Of a stretch of 64,000 nt of DNA, positions 26,720-35,566 are shown one piece after another (position 1 is the first letter of the stretch; each line of letters opens with the position of its first letter). This DNA comes from Chromatiaceae bacterium (GTDB lineage Bacteria; Pseudomonadota; Gammaproteobacteria; Chromatiales; Chromatiaceae). The DNA is taken from the NCBI GenBank assembly GCA_024235255.1, contig JACKMT010000004.1, positions 310,001 through 374,000 on the forward strand, given 5' to 3'. The notes under the pieces were generated by a model, which searched no databases, was not told the origin of the DNA, and saw nothing but the letters and a program-made list of their open reading frames with translations. The translations under genes were made by a program, and so were the position numbers.

Positions 26720-27075
26720 TGCGTTCATCTCCTCTGTGCGTTTTGTCAATCCTGCTTACTTTAGCGAGCAAAACTATACGACGGCAATCCGTATTTATTC
26801 CGGCCATAGATTATCTTGGCGCTAGCGGGATACTCCAGCCACGCTTCACAGCGCTCCATTTTGACGCACCTCTCACCTTGATAATTCTTCGGTTGAATAC
26901 TCAGAAGTTCTCTTCTAGGCTTTCCGTGAGATAGAGAACGCATTTCCTACAAGTCGGATTATCCAGGGAAGGCCAGGAGAGGTACGGAAGCGCCGTTAGA
27001 TTCCTGATTACCCCATCGGCGTTGCGGACTCGACCCGGGCAAATGGAACCTGGATACGGAACAGAGGAGGTTTCA
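26720..27075. other. Intergenic region between divergent DUF302 gene and eCIS operon
   Basis: About 350 bases without a convincing gene. It must contain the promoter of the injection-system operon and that of the DUF302 gene, but I see no clear -35/-10 pair and only weak candidates. A strong ribosome-binding site, GAGGAGG, ends the region five bases before the ATG at 27076. Confidence 0.5.
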
Positions 27076-27444
27076 ATGAAAGCAAGTATCAGCGTCGCCG
27101 CCAGTGGCGTGGCGACTGTTTCAGCCGTACACAATCTTGAAGTCGAAGCGGTCGGCAGGGTGAATCTCCCGGTGCCTGCCGGTGACACCGTTGCCGTGGA
27201 TGTGCAACCGGGCCCGGTGGAGCGCCTGCGCCTGGTTTTTATCACGGCGGACAGCTACAGCGACACGCTTACCTATAGCGTCACCGGCGGCCCGACAGAT
27301 GCGGTTCTGGACGGGCCGGAGCTGTTTATGGGCACAGGTGTCATCGCGCTGCTCGGTGCTACGCCAAATGTCTTCACCTTTAGCAACGGCGGTGCGGAAG
27401 AGGTGAACGTAACGGTTCTGGTTGGCCGCCGGATAACGGACTGA
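27076..27444 (+). CDS. Hypothetical protein at the head of the injection-system operon
   Basis: A 122-residue protein with no family I recognise. It is rich in beta-forming residues (ISVAASGVATVSAVHNLEVE, VNLPVPAGDTVAVDV, DSYSDTLTYSVTGG), lacks Cys and membrane segments, and looks like one small beta-sandwich or barrel. GAGGAGG five bases before the ATG at 27076 sets the start. It sits 54 bases ahead of the sheath gene and is likely a minor structural part of the particle, but this is inferred from position only. Confidence 0.65.
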   Translation: MKASISVAASGVATVSAVHNLEVEAVGRVNLPVPAGDTVAVDVQPGPVERLRLVFITADSYSDTLTYSVTGGPTDAVLDGPELFMGTGVIALLGATPNVFTFSNGGAEEVNVTVLVGRRITD

Positions 27445-27464
27445 CGCCTTGCTGCAGCAGGCGT
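27444..27464 (+). other. Hairpin between the leader gene and the sheath gene
   Basis: ACGCC-T-TGCTG pairs with CAGCA-GGCGT, giving a ten-pair stem with a single-base bulge directly after the stop of the first gene. No run of T follows, so it is not a standard terminator. It could protect or process the transcript so that the sheath message is more abundant. The role is inferred. Confidence 0.4.
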
Positions 27465-27498
27465 AGCGAACTTTGGTTACATCGAAGGAGGAATTGCC

Positions 27499-29073
27499 AT
27501 GCCGGTATCGCCGACATATCCAGGTGTCTATATCGAAGAGGTACCCAGCGAGGTGCGCACCATTACCGGTGTTGCCACCTCCATCACTGCATTCATCGGC
27601 CGTGCGCCCCGGGGTGAACTGAACAGCCCGGTCAAGGTGCGCAGTTTCGCCGATTACGCACGGCTGTTCGGCGGCCTGTGGCGCGAGAGCACCATGGGCT
27701 ATGCGGTGCAGCAGTACTTTGTCAACGGCGGCGCCGAGGCGTTGATCATTCGCGTATTCAATCCCGACGGCAGCACGGTTGCCGGCTCTTCCACCACCAT
27801 CGATCTGAACGCGGCGGGCAACACGCAGACCTTCTCGCTGATCGCCGCCAATCCCGGATCGTGGGCGGATAACCTGCACGTCACGGTCGATCACAACACA
27901 TCCAACCCCAGCGACAGTACACTGTTCAACCTGATCGTCGAGGAGATCGTCGACGGGGTAACCCGGGCGACCGAGACATTCCGTAATGTCTCCACCGATC
28001 CGAACAGCAGCCGTTACGTGGTGACGCTACTGGAAGAGCAGTCCGACTTCGTGCGCGAGGCCGGTGCTGCGGCCATCTTCCAGCCTGACCCGGTCACTCG
28101 GGCGCAGTACACCGACGGCGGCGCCGCCGGGGATGACCGCGCGGCCGTTGGGTTTGATCAAATAGCGGACGAAGCCACCCTGGCGGCGAACCGTGACGGC
28201 ATCTGGGCGCTCGATGATGCCGACATCTTCAACCTGATGTGCATCCCTCCGTTCACCTTCGATACCGACGTCGGTGAGCCCACCTGGACCGCGGCCCAGG
28301 CTTATTGCAAAAGCCGCCGTGCCATGTTGATCATCGATGCCCCCTCCAGTTGGCTCGATCCTGCCGACGTGCTGGACGGCACCAACGGCATCGACGGCAG
28401 CAGCGCACCGGTGCCGGTGCGCGATGAAAACGCCGCCATCTATTTCCCGCGGGTGCGCATCGCCGATCCGCTGCAGGAGAATCGCCTCGCCACATTTGCG
28501 CCGTGCGGCGTGGTGGCCGGGATCTACGCCCGCACCGACACCCGGCGCGGCATCTGGAAGGCGCCGGCCGGGCAGGATGCGCAACTGGTCGGGGTGCGGG
28601 AGTTGACCTACCGGATGACCGACGGAGAAAACGGCGATCTCAATCCGATGGGGGTGAACTGTCTGCGTAAGTTTCCGGTGGCGGGCAACGTGATCTGGGG
28701 CGGACGCACCACCGAAGGCGCGGATCGCCTCGCCTCCGAGTGGAAGTACATACCGGTTCGCCGCACGGCGCTCTATATCGAGGAGAGCCTCTATCGCGGC
28801 ACCCAATGGGTCATCTTCGAACCCAACGATGAACCTTTGTGGGCCCAGATACGGCTCAATGTCGGGGCATTCATGCAGAACCTGTTTCGCCAGGGTGCCT
28901 TCCAGGGCAGTACGGCCAGGGAGGCCTATTTCGTCAAATGTGACCGCGAGACCACCACGCAGAACGATATCAATCGTGGCATCGTCAATCTGCTGGTCGG
29001 CTTTGCTCCGTTGAAACCGGCGGAGTTTCTCATCATCAAAATCAGTCAGATTGCCGGCGATATCCAGTCCTGA
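27499..29073 (+). CDS. Contractile tail sheath protein
   Basis: A 524-residue phage-tail-sheath family protein, the subunit of the outer contractile tube. The N terminus (PVSPTYPGVYIEEVPSEVRT, ITGVATSITAFIGRAPRGE) and the C-terminal domain (NCLRKFPVAGNVIWGGRTTE, WKYIPVRRTALYIEESLYRG, ANVGAFM-like region near FMQNLFRQGAF) are the most conserved sheath signatures, as in Afp2-4, Pvc2-4 and phage T4 gp18. AAGGAGG lies eight bases before the ATG. Only one sheath gene is present, whereas Afp and Pvc clusters have three. Contraction would drive the inner tube into a target membrane. Confidence 0.95.
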   Translation: MPVSPTYPGVYIEEVPSEVRTITGVATSITAFIGRAPRGELNSPVKVRSFADYARLFGGLWRESTMGYAVQQYFVNGGAEALIIRVFNPDGSTVAGSSTTIDLNAAGNTQTFSLIAANPGSWADNLHVTVDHNTSNPSDSTLFNLIVEEIVDGVTRATETFRNVSTDPNSSRYVVTLLEEQSDFVREAGAAAIFQPDPVTRAQYTDGGAAGDDRAAVGFDQIADEATLAANRDGIWALDDADIFNLMCIPPFTFDTDVGEPTWTAAQAYCKSRRAMLIIDAPSSWLDPADVLDGTNGIDGSSAPVPVRDENAAIYFPRVRIADPLQENRLATFAPCGVVAGIYARTDTRRGIWKAPAGQDAQLVGVRELTYRMTDGENGDLNPMGVNCLRKFPVAGNVIWGGRTTEGADRLASEWKYIPVRRTALYIEESLYRGTQWVIFEPNDEPLWAQIRLNVGAFMQNLFRQGAFQGSTAREAYFVKCDRETTTQNDINRGIVNLLVGFAPLKPAEFLIIKISQIAGDIQS

Positions 29074-29088
29074 GGAGGTTGAACAGTC

Positions 29089-29613
29089 ATGGCGCAATTC
29101 AGCGTAAATCCGCAACGTTTCGATCCGTACAAGAATTTCAAATTCCGCGTGAGGTGGGACGGCAGGTATGTCGCCGGCATCAGCAAGGTGGGGGCGCTGA
29201 GCCGTACCACAGAAGTGGTGGAGCACCGCGAAGGCGGTGATCCCAGCACCGTGCGCAAATCGCCCGGGCAGAGCAAGTACGAGGCGGTCAGTCTCGAGCG
29301 CGGCGTGACCCACGACAAAGAGTTCGAGCAGTGGGCCAACAAGGTCTGGAATTGGGGTTCCGGTCTGGGCTCCGAGGTCTCCCTGAAGGACTTCCGTAAA
29401 GACATTATCATCGAAGTCTATAACGAAGCCGGCCAACTGGCGCTTGCCTACAAGGTCTACCGCTGCTGGGTCTCCGAGTTCCAGGCGGTGCCCGAACTCG
29501 ATGCCAGCGGCAATGCCGTGGCCATCCAAAGCATCAAGCTGGAGAACGAGGGTTGGGAGCGCGACTACGAGGTGACCGAGCCCACTGAACCCAGCTTTGT
29601 CGAGCCCGAGTGA
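29089..29613 (+). CDS. Inner tube protein (T4 gp19 family)
   Basis: A 174-residue tail-tube subunit. The family pattern is clear: DPYKNFKFRVRWDGRYVAGI, GALSRTTEVVEHREGGD, KYEAVSLERGVTHDKEFEQW and DASGNAVAIQSIKLENEGWE. Hexameric rings of this protein stack to form the tube that is expelled and carries cargo in extracellular contractile injection systems. It follows the sheath gene by 15 bases with GAGGAGG as ribosome-binding site, the usual pairing. One tube gene is seen here; Afp has two. Confidence 0.95.
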   Translation: MAQFSVNPQRFDPYKNFKFRVRWDGRYVAGISKVGALSRTTEVVEHREGGDPSTVRKSPGQSKYEAVSLERGVTHDKEFEQWANKVWNWGSGLGSEVSLKDFRKDIIIEVYNEAGQLALAYKVYRCWVSEFQAVPELDASGNAVAIQSIKLENEGWERDYEVTEPTEPSFVEPE

Positions 29614-30353
29614 TGATGCCTCCCGTTGAGGAGTCCTCGCTGCTCAAGCTATTGGAACAGGGACTGGATCAACCGGCCTACAAGCGCGCGCTGTTATTGC
29701 TTGCTGCAGCCGATGCCGAGGTAGGCAGCGATGATGATCTGGCCTCCATCGCCATCGGGCAGCGTGACAGACGCCTGCTGCTGCTGCGCGAGCGGCTGTT
29801 CGGCAGCGGGATGGAGTGCACGGTCGGCTGTCCCGGATGCGGCGAGTCGCTCGAGTTTTCCTGCTCGGTGGCTGACCTGTGCCTCGACCAGTTGCCCTCT
29901 CCCGGCGAGTCTCTCGACCTGACACAGGGCGAGTTTACCGTCCGCTACCGGCTGCCCAACAGTCACGACCTGCAGTGGGTGCTGGAAAATGCGGGCGAGG
30001 GTGAGGGTCAGGCGCGTCTGCTGCAGCGGTGCATCCAGCGGGTTACCGAACGCGGGCGCGATGTCACCGGGCAACCGCTGCCCGAGTCGTTGCTGGCAGC
30101 CTTACTGGAGGGCATGGAACAGGCCGATCCCCAGGGCAACATGGAGCTGGACCTGACTTGTCCGGCCTGTGCAAAACGCTGGCAGAGTCCCTTCGATATT
30201 GTCGCCTACCTGTGGACCGAACTGGAGGCGTGGGGGCAGCGCCTGTTGGGCGATATCCATGTATTGGCGTCGGCCTACGGTTGGACCGAAAACGAGATTC
30301 TGGCTGTCAGCCCCTGGCGGCGGCGCCACTACCTCGAGCGAGTGACCCAATGA
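29613..30353 (+). CDS. Baseplate hub assembly chaperone-like protein with CxxC zinc motifs
   Basis: A 246-residue protein resembling the T4-type baseplate-hub assembly chaperone found after tube genes in such clusters. Two helical parts (LLKLLEQGLDQPAYKRALLL, LLLRERLFGSGM) surround a probable zinc site made of CTVGCPGCG near residues 69-77 and LTCPACAKRWQ near 182-192. The end ILAVSPWRRRHYLERV matches gp26-like or GpG-like tail chaperones. The ATG overlaps the tube stop as TGATG; a GTG three bases earlier is possible. It is probably needed for assembly and absent from the mature particle; this is inferred from family resemblance and place. Confidence 0.68.
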   Translation: MMPPVEESSLLKLLEQGLDQPAYKRALLLLAAADAEVGSDDDLASIAIGQRDRRLLLLRERLFGSGMECTVGCPGCGESLEFSCSVADLCLDQLPSPGESLDLTQGEFTVRYRLPNSHDLQWVLENAGEGEGQARLLQRCIQRVTERGRDVTGQPLPESLLAALLEGMEQADPQGNMELDLTCPACAKRWQSPFDIVAYLWTELEAWGQRLLGDIHVLASAYGWTENEILAVSPWRRRHYLERVTQ

Positions 30354-31339
30354 GTGACCGCCAGGGGGGCAGCTATCTGACGCGCCTGCTGCAGCGCAGC
30401 CGGGGCGTCTCCGCAGGTGCGGTTGTGCCCAGACGCAAGGCGCTGTTCGAGGAGAACCCGGGCGCTGCCGCCGTTGGTCAGCCGTCTCGCCCGGTCCAGG
30501 CACCGGGAGTGCCCGAACCGGCCCCTCCTTGGCCGGCGCCGAATTCGGCAACCGACAACGGCCGGCCGACGCAAGCCGCCGTCCGGGAGCAGCCGACGTC
30601 CCCGGTGGCGAGCAGCGATGTGCCTGGCGGTCAGAGATCCGCAACGGTAGTGCAGGAGGTTCCACAAGAGACCCTGTCGGAACGACAACCGCCGCGCCGT
30701 GAGCGTGGCCGCAGCAGGCCCGCATCGCCCAGCGAAGGTGTGGCACCGGTTACCGCCGGGACCCGGAGCGCGGACCCGGAAAGCACTACTCCGCCAGTCA
30801 AGCCGCGGCCGGTCGATGTCACCAGGGAACGCCCGCCGCCAGCCGCCGCGTCACTTCCGGCGGATAAGGTCGTGGGTGAGGCGTCGCCCACTCCTGTACC
30901 GGTAAGCGTGCCGCTTCAGGCAGCGCACAAAGGTATGGTTGAGGATCCTGTTGTCGCGCCGCGCCGTCAGGAGAGGCAAGGCGAACAGCGCATCGAATCC
31001 CCGTCACAACCGGAGCCGCGTGAGCCGACAACCACGATCAGGCCGGTCTCCCGGACGGTGAATGAGCGTTCCTCCTTGAGCGCTGATCCGGTCGGCCTGC
31101 AAAGGGGCGGTAGCAGCGGCCTGCTCGCAACCGCACCGGTGTTGCCGCCGGAACCGGTGCGATCGCGAAACCGCTTCCAGGCGCCGCCGACGGTGCAGAT
31201 CACCATCGGCCGTATCGAGGTGCGGGCGGTAACAGCGCAGCGCAGGACGCCCGAGCCGGCGCGCAAGGTCTCCCGGCCGCGGCCGCCGGCGATGTCGCTG
31301 GATGATTACCTCAGCAAGCGCAACGGCGGAAGAGGATGA
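30350..31339 (+). CDS. Proline/arginine-rich, probably disordered protein
   Basis: A 329-residue protein of low complexity. A short ordered start (RQGGSYLTRLLQRSRGVSAG) and end (VQITIGRIEVRAVTAQRR, then LDDYLSKR) bracket some 240 residues dominated by Pro, Arg, Ser, Ala and Glu. The end part IxIGRIEVRA is seen in uncharacterised proteins of other injection-system and phage-tail clusters. The ATG overlaps the upstream stop (ATGA) and its own stop overlaps the next start, so it belongs to the operon. A length-setting or scaffold role is possible but unsupported. The GC-rich repetitive sequence alone could keep frames open, but the coupling argues for a real gene. Confidence 0.72.
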   Translation: MSDRQGGSYLTRLLQRSRGVSAGAVVPRRKALFEENPGAAAVGQPSRPVQAPGVPEPAPPWPAPNSATDNGRPTQAAVREQPTSPVASSDVPGGQRSATVVQEVPQETLSERQPPRRERGRSRPASPSEGVAPVTAGTRSADPESTTPPVKPRPVDVTRERPPPAAASLPADKVVGEASPTPVPVSVPLQAAHKGMVEDPVVAPRRQERQGEQRIESPSQPEPREPTTTIRPVSRTVNERSSLSADPVGLQRGGSSGLLATAPVLPPEPVRSRNRFQAPPTVQITIGRIEVRAVTAQRRTPEPARKVSRPRPPAMSLDDYLSKRNGGRG

Positions 31340-32574
31340 GCAACTTTCTCTCCATTGCCACGGTCTCCACCACATTGCGGCGGCTGCTGCAGGATGCGGT
31401 GCAGCAGGATGTGACCGGGGCCACCGCCACCACCCTGCGGCCGGATGCCCCGGCCGGGCAGCTGCCCAATCCGGGGGTCAATCTCTTCATGTATCAGGTG
31501 ACGCCCAATAGCGCCTGGATCAACGCCGATCTGCCCACCCGCAGCTCCTCCGGCGCCCTGATCCAACGGCCGGTGATCGCGCTGGATCTGCACTATCTGC
31601 TGACTTTTTACGGCAGCGACGCCAACCTGGAGCCGCAGCGCGTGCTCGGCAGTGCGTTGCGCACGCTGCACGCCCGGCCGATCATCACCGCGGCGATGAT
31701 CCAGGCAACGCTGGATGCGGCCGAAGTGGAAGACCCACAGCATTTCCTGTTGGGGTCGAACCTCGGCGATGACGTGGAACGGGTCAAGCTCACCCCGTTG
31801 CCGCTGTCGCTGGAGGAGCTCTCCAAGCTCTGGTCGGTGCTGTTTCAGACCCCTTACTCCCTGTCGGTGGCTTATGTGGGAACGGTGGTGCTGCTCGAAT
31901 CGGAGCAGGCACCGCAGCGGGCGCTGCCGGTGCGGGTGCGCCATATCAGCGCCGTGCCTTTCCGCCGCGCGCTGATCGAGCGCATCGTCGATATCGACCC
32001 GGCCAATCCGCTCCCGGAGAGCATCGAGATCAACGACATCGTGGAGCTGCAGGGCAGCCAGCTGGACGGTACGGTCAGCCTGGTCCGGGTCGGCGAGGCG
32101 CAACTGCAGCCGATACCCGACAGCGTGCGTGCCGACCGCATGCGACTGCTGCTCACCGATCCCGCACTGCGTGCCGGCATCCAGGGGGTGCAGGTTCGTT
32201 ATCAGGACGGCAGCGAGTCGAACGTGGCGGCCCTGATCCTGCGCCCGCAGATCGTCGTCGACCAACCGGCGGTCACCTCCAGCGAACTGCCGATCGATTT
32301 CGATCCGGTGGTTAGCCGCAGTCAGCGTGTGACCGTCTACCTGAACGAACACAATCCGCCGGCGAATCGGGCGCCCTTTGCCTACAGCTTCGAGGCGCCG
32401 GAGGCCAACGGTATCGACGATCCCACCGTGGCGACGACCAACCGGATCCTGTTTGCCATGGCGGGCGTCGAGCCGGGCGACTACCTGGTGCGGGTACAGG
32501 TCGGCGGCGCCGAGAGTCTGCTCGGCGTGGACGCCGGCGGCAGCTACAATCAGCCATTGGTGAGCGTGCCATGA
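31336..32574 (+). CDS. DUF4255 (Pvc16 N-terminal domain) tail terminator-like protein
   Basis: A 412-residue protein whose first 190 residues are a DUF4255/Pvc16 domain: IATVSTTLRRLLQDAV, NPGVNLFMYQVTPNSAWINA, ALDLHYLLTFYGSDANLEPQ and VLGSALRTLHARPIIT. In Afp/Pvc systems the homologue (Afp16/Pvc16) caps and terminates the tube-sheath end. The C-terminal half has Ig-like stretches (GIQGVQVRYQDGSESNVAAL, RVQVGGAESLLGVDAGG). Both ends overlap neighbouring genes by four bases, showing a tight operon. Confidence 0.88.
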   Translation: MSNFLSIATVSTTLRRLLQDAVQQDVTGATATTLRPDAPAGQLPNPGVNLFMYQVTPNSAWINADLPTRSSSGALIQRPVIALDLHYLLTFYGSDANLEPQRVLGSALRTLHARPIITAAMIQATLDAAEVEDPQHFLLGSNLGDDVERVKLTPLPLSLEELSKLWSVLFQTPYSLSVAYVGTVVLLESEQAPQRALPVRVRHISAVPFRRALIERIVDIDPANPLPESIEINDIVELQGSQLDGTVSLVRVGEAQLQPIPDSVRADRMRLLLTDPALRAGIQGVQVRYQDGSESNVAALILRPQIVVDQPAVTSSELPIDFDPVVSRSQRVTVYLNEHNPPANRAPFAYSFEAPEANGIDDPTVATTNRILFAMAGVEPGDYLVRVQVGGAESLLGVDAGGSYNQPLVSVP

Positions 32575-34583
32575 AGCGCCTGACCGACAGCGAAATCGAA
32601 CAATCGAATCAGCTCGACAGCTGGCTGGCGTTCAATCAGTGTTATCTCAACAGCCACCTGCAGCGGCTGCGTGGTCTGCTGCAGGCGCGCCTGGCGGTTG
32701 AGTCCGGCGAGCTGCCGGCACCCGGATCGGGGTCGGGTACCGCCTGGAGTGCAGCAGACGGGGAAGCGCCGCCATCCCTGGAAGTACTGTGCAGCCTGTT
32801 CGGACTGTCCGACTTTGAGCGGGATATCCTGCTGTTGTGCGCGGGCGCCGAGCTCGATTCGGGTTTCGCCGAGTTGTGCCGGGCGGCGCAGGGGCAGGCC
32901 GGATCGCACAGCGCGCCGACGCTTGGCTTGGCCCTGGCTCTGATCCGCGATGCCCACTGGAGCGCACTGACACCGGCGGCGCCGCTGCGCTATTGGCGCA
33001 TGCTGGAGGTGGGCAGCGGTGATGCCCTGATGACATCGCCGCTGCGCATCGACGAACGGGTGCTGCACTATCTCACCGGGCTGCGCTATCCCGACGAATC
33101 GCTGACCGGCTATGTGGAACCGCTGCTGCCGGATGATGCGTCAAGCGGGCTTTCGCAGCAGCGCCTGCTGGGCGACATGGCGGCAGCCTGGGGCAGCGAC
33201 CAGCAGCGCTGGCCGGTGCTCCAGCTCAGCGGCAACGACGCCTTTGGCCAGCGCCGCCTGGCTGCGCAGGCGATCGCCGGCAGCGGTCTGCACCCTTATC
33301 TGATGCGTGCCGAGAGCCTGCCGCTGCCAGCCGGGGAGCTGACCGTACTGACCCGTCTATGGGAGCGGGAGGCGATCTTCAGCAACGCCGGCCTGGTGTT
33401 GGAATGGCGCGATGCCGGTGACACTGATGCCGGCCGTCGCCAGACCATCGAGCGTTTCATCGAGACAGTGCGCAGCCCGCTGGTGGTGTGCAGCGACGGC
33501 TGCGGCCGCTATCCCCAGCGCGAGGTGGTGAACTTCGAATTGTCGCGGGTGCAGGCCGATGAACAGCGCAGCTTGTGGCATCGGGCGTTGGGCGACTGGG
33601 CGCCGAAACTCAATGGTCAGCTGAACCAGCTGGTGGCGCAGTTCGATGTCGGCGAACAGACCATCCAGAGCGTGTGCCGCCAGCTGCGTTGCCAGCACGG
33701 CGACACGCTGCCCGATGCCGACGACCTGCAGCAGCGCCTCTGGTCCGAGTGCCGGCAACAGCTGCGTCCGTCGCTCGACACACTTGCCCAGCGGATCCCG
33801 ATCAAGGCCGGCTGGGATGACCTGGTGCTGCCGTCACGGCAACTCGATACCCTGCGCGATATTGCCGTTCAGGCGCGCCAGCGCGCACGGGTCTACGAGG
33901 AGTGGGGCTTTGCCGAGAAATCCGCCCGCGGCCTGGGCATCAGCGCGCTCTTCTCCGGGCCCAGCGGCACCGGCAAGACGCTGGCCGCCGAGGTGGTGGC
34001 CGGTGCGCTGCAACTGGATCTCTACCGCATCGATCTCAGCCAGGTGGTGAGCAAATACATAGGCGAGACCGAGAAGAACCTGAAACGCATCTTCGATGCC
34101 GCCGAGGGCGGCAGCGCGGTGCTGCTGTTCGACGAGGCCGACGCTCTGTTCGGCAAGCGCAGCGAGGTCAAAGAGAGTCACGATCGCTATGCCAACATTG
34201 AGGTGAGCTATCTGCTGCAGCGCATCGAGCTGTTCCGTGGGCTGGCGATTCTCACCACCAATCTCAAAGAGAGTCTCGACGAAGCTTTTATGCGGCGGAT
34301 CCGGTTTGCCGTCCATTTTCCTTTTCCGGCGGCAGATCAGCGGGTCGCGATCTGGCAGCGTGTCTTTCCCGCGCAGACACCCACGCGGGGTCTGGCCACC
34401 GAACGCCTGGCGCAGCTCAATATCACCGGCGGCAACATTCGCAACATTGCCCTGTATGCCGCGTTCCTGGCAGCGGAGGAGGGGTGCGCAGTCGGCATGG
34501 AGCAGCTATTGCGTGCGGCGCGGGCTGAGTACGCCAAGCTGGAAAAGCCGCTGTCGGATGCTGAAGTGAAGGGGTGGATATGA
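32571..34583 (+). CDS. AAA+ ATPase of the injection system (Afp15/Pvc15-like)
   Basis: A 670-residue ATPase. The C-terminal AAA+ module has Walker A GPSGTGKT near residue 463, Walker B VLLFDEADALFG near 516, sensor-1 LAILTTN and an arginine-finger region EAFMRRIRFAVHFPFP. The N-terminal 400 residues form a winged or helical regulatory part also found in eCIS ATPases. In Photorhabdus and Serratia systems this ATPase is needed for assembly or cargo loading. Overlaps of four bases on both sides show coupled translation. Cytoplasmic. Confidence 0.92.
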   Translation: MKRLTDSEIEQSNQLDSWLAFNQCYLNSHLQRLRGLLQARLAVESGELPAPGSGSGTAWSAADGEAPPSLEVLCSLFGLSDFERDILLLCAGAELDSGFAELCRAAQGQAGSHSAPTLGLALALIRDAHWSALTPAAPLRYWRMLEVGSGDALMTSPLRIDERVLHYLTGLRYPDESLTGYVEPLLPDDASSGLSQQRLLGDMAAAWGSDQQRWPVLQLSGNDAFGQRRLAAQAIAGSGLHPYLMRAESLPLPAGELTVLTRLWEREAIFSNAGLVLEWRDAGDTDAGRRQTIERFIETVRSPLVVCSDGCGRYPQREVVNFELSRVQADEQRSLWHRALGDWAPKLNGQLNQLVAQFDVGEQTIQSVCRQLRCQHGDTLPDADDLQQRLWSECRQQLRPSLDTLAQRIPIKAGWDDLVLPSRQLDTLRDIAVQARQRARVYEEWGFAEKSARGLGISALFSGPSGTGKTLAAEVVAGALQLDLYRIDLSQVVSKYIGETEKNLKRIFDAAEGGSAVLLFDEADALFGKRSEVKESHDRYANIEVSYLLQRIELFRGLAILTTNLKESLDEAFMRRIRFAVHFPFPAADQRVAIWQRVFPAQTPTRGLATERLAQLNITGGNIRNIALYAAFLAAEEGCAVGMEQLLRAARAEYAKLEKPLSDAEVKGWI

Positions 34584-34921
34584 AGCCGGTTAATTTCAAA
34601 ATCGAGATCGGTGAGCTGGTGCTGCACGACTTCGAGCGGGTGGATGGGGCCGAGGTCGGCGCCTCGCTGCGTGCCGAATTGGGCACTCTGCTGGCGCACC
34701 GCGGCTGGCCGGACGGCCGGGTCGAGGCCGCCGCGCTCACCGAGTTGGCAGGTGGCAGTTTTTATCTGACGGCCGACGCCGATGCGGGCAGCATTGGGCG
34801 CCATTTGGCACAGCATATCTACCGGGGGATGCTCGGTGCTGCCGGCGAGGTTGCAGGCGCTGCCTCGGCGCCGCCGCAAGGTGCCGCCGGCGCGGCTGCT
34901 GACCAGGGAGGCGTATCGTGA
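34580..34921 (+). CDS. Small hypothetical protein of the injection-system operon
   Basis: A 113-residue protein. The first 80 residues look folded (NFKIEIGELVLHDFERVDGA, TLLAHRGWPDGRVEAAALTE, GSIGRHLAQHIYRGML) and the tail is Ala/Gly-rich. ATG at 34580 overlaps the ATPase stop and has AAGGGG five bases upstream; a GTG six bases earlier is an alternative. Short genes of this kind with LxxHDF...HLAQHIY patterns occur beside eCIS ATPases, but the function is unknown. Its end overlaps the tube-cap gene by four bases. Confidence 0.75.
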   Translation: MKPVNFKIEIGELVLHDFERVDGAEVGASLRAELGTLLAHRGWPDGRVEAAALTELAGGSFYLTADADAGSIGRHLAQHIYRGMLGAAGEVAGAASAPPQGAAGAAADQGGVS

Positions 34922-35553
34922 CCACCTTTCCCGGCGCACCGCGGCTGATGAAAGGCAGTATCATCGGCATGGATATCTTCAATCCGCTGGCGAGCGTGAT
35001 CATCTTCCAGTACAACCCCAAGGAGTTGACGCGGCGGCTGCAGGCGGCGACCGGCCAGTCGCAGGGCGCCGACTCCGAGGTGCTGCGGCTCAATGGTGCA
35101 CCCTCCGAGACCTTCGACATGACGGTCGAGATCGATGCCACCGATCAGCTGGAAAGCGGTAACGGTATGGCGCAGAGCATGGGTATATACCCCCAGCTCT
35201 CCGCGCTGGAGATGCTGCTCTATCCGAAGAGCGCCCAGGTCATTCTCAATACCGCGCTGATGGCAGCGGGCATCACCGAGGTGGTGCCGCCCGAGGCGCC
35301 GTTCACGCTGTTTGTGTGGGGTCCGAAACGGGTGGTGCCGGTTAAGCTGGAAGGCTTCTCCATCACCGAGAAGGAGTACGACCCGGAACTCAATCCGATC
35401 CGTGCCGAAGTCGCGCTGAGTCTGAAGGTCCTGAGTTACAACGATTTCAACCTTACGCATCCCGGTTTTGCCACCTTCATGGCCCACCAGATTGTGAAAG
35501 AGGCGATGGCGGTGGCCGGTAGTGTCGCGGGTGTGGCCAATCTGGCACAGTGA
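34918..35553 (+). CDS. Contractile injection system tube-cap/tube-initiator protein (Afp7 N-domain-like)
   Basis: A 211-residue CIS-tube-domain protein. Hallmarks are ASVIIFQYNPKELTRRLQA, ETFDMTVEIDATDQLESGN, GIYPQLSALEMLLYPK and PVKLEGFSITEKEYDPELNP. In Afp/Pvc particles the homologue sits between the spike hub and the first tube ring. There a LysM domain follows in the same protein; here it is a separate gene immediately downstream. GTG start at 34918 overlaps the previous stop (GTGA). Confidence 0.85.
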   Translation: MTTFPGAPRLMKGSIIGMDIFNPLASVIIFQYNPKELTRRLQAATGQSQGADSEVLRLNGAPSETFDMTVEIDATDQLESGNGMAQSMGIYPQLSALEMLLYPKSAQVILNTALMAAGITEVVPPEAPFTLFVWGPKRVVPVKLEGFSITEKEYDPELNPIRAEVALSLKVLSYNDFNLTHPGFATFMAHQIVKEAMAVAGSVAGVANLAQ

Positions 35554-35566
35554 CAGGAGGCTGACC

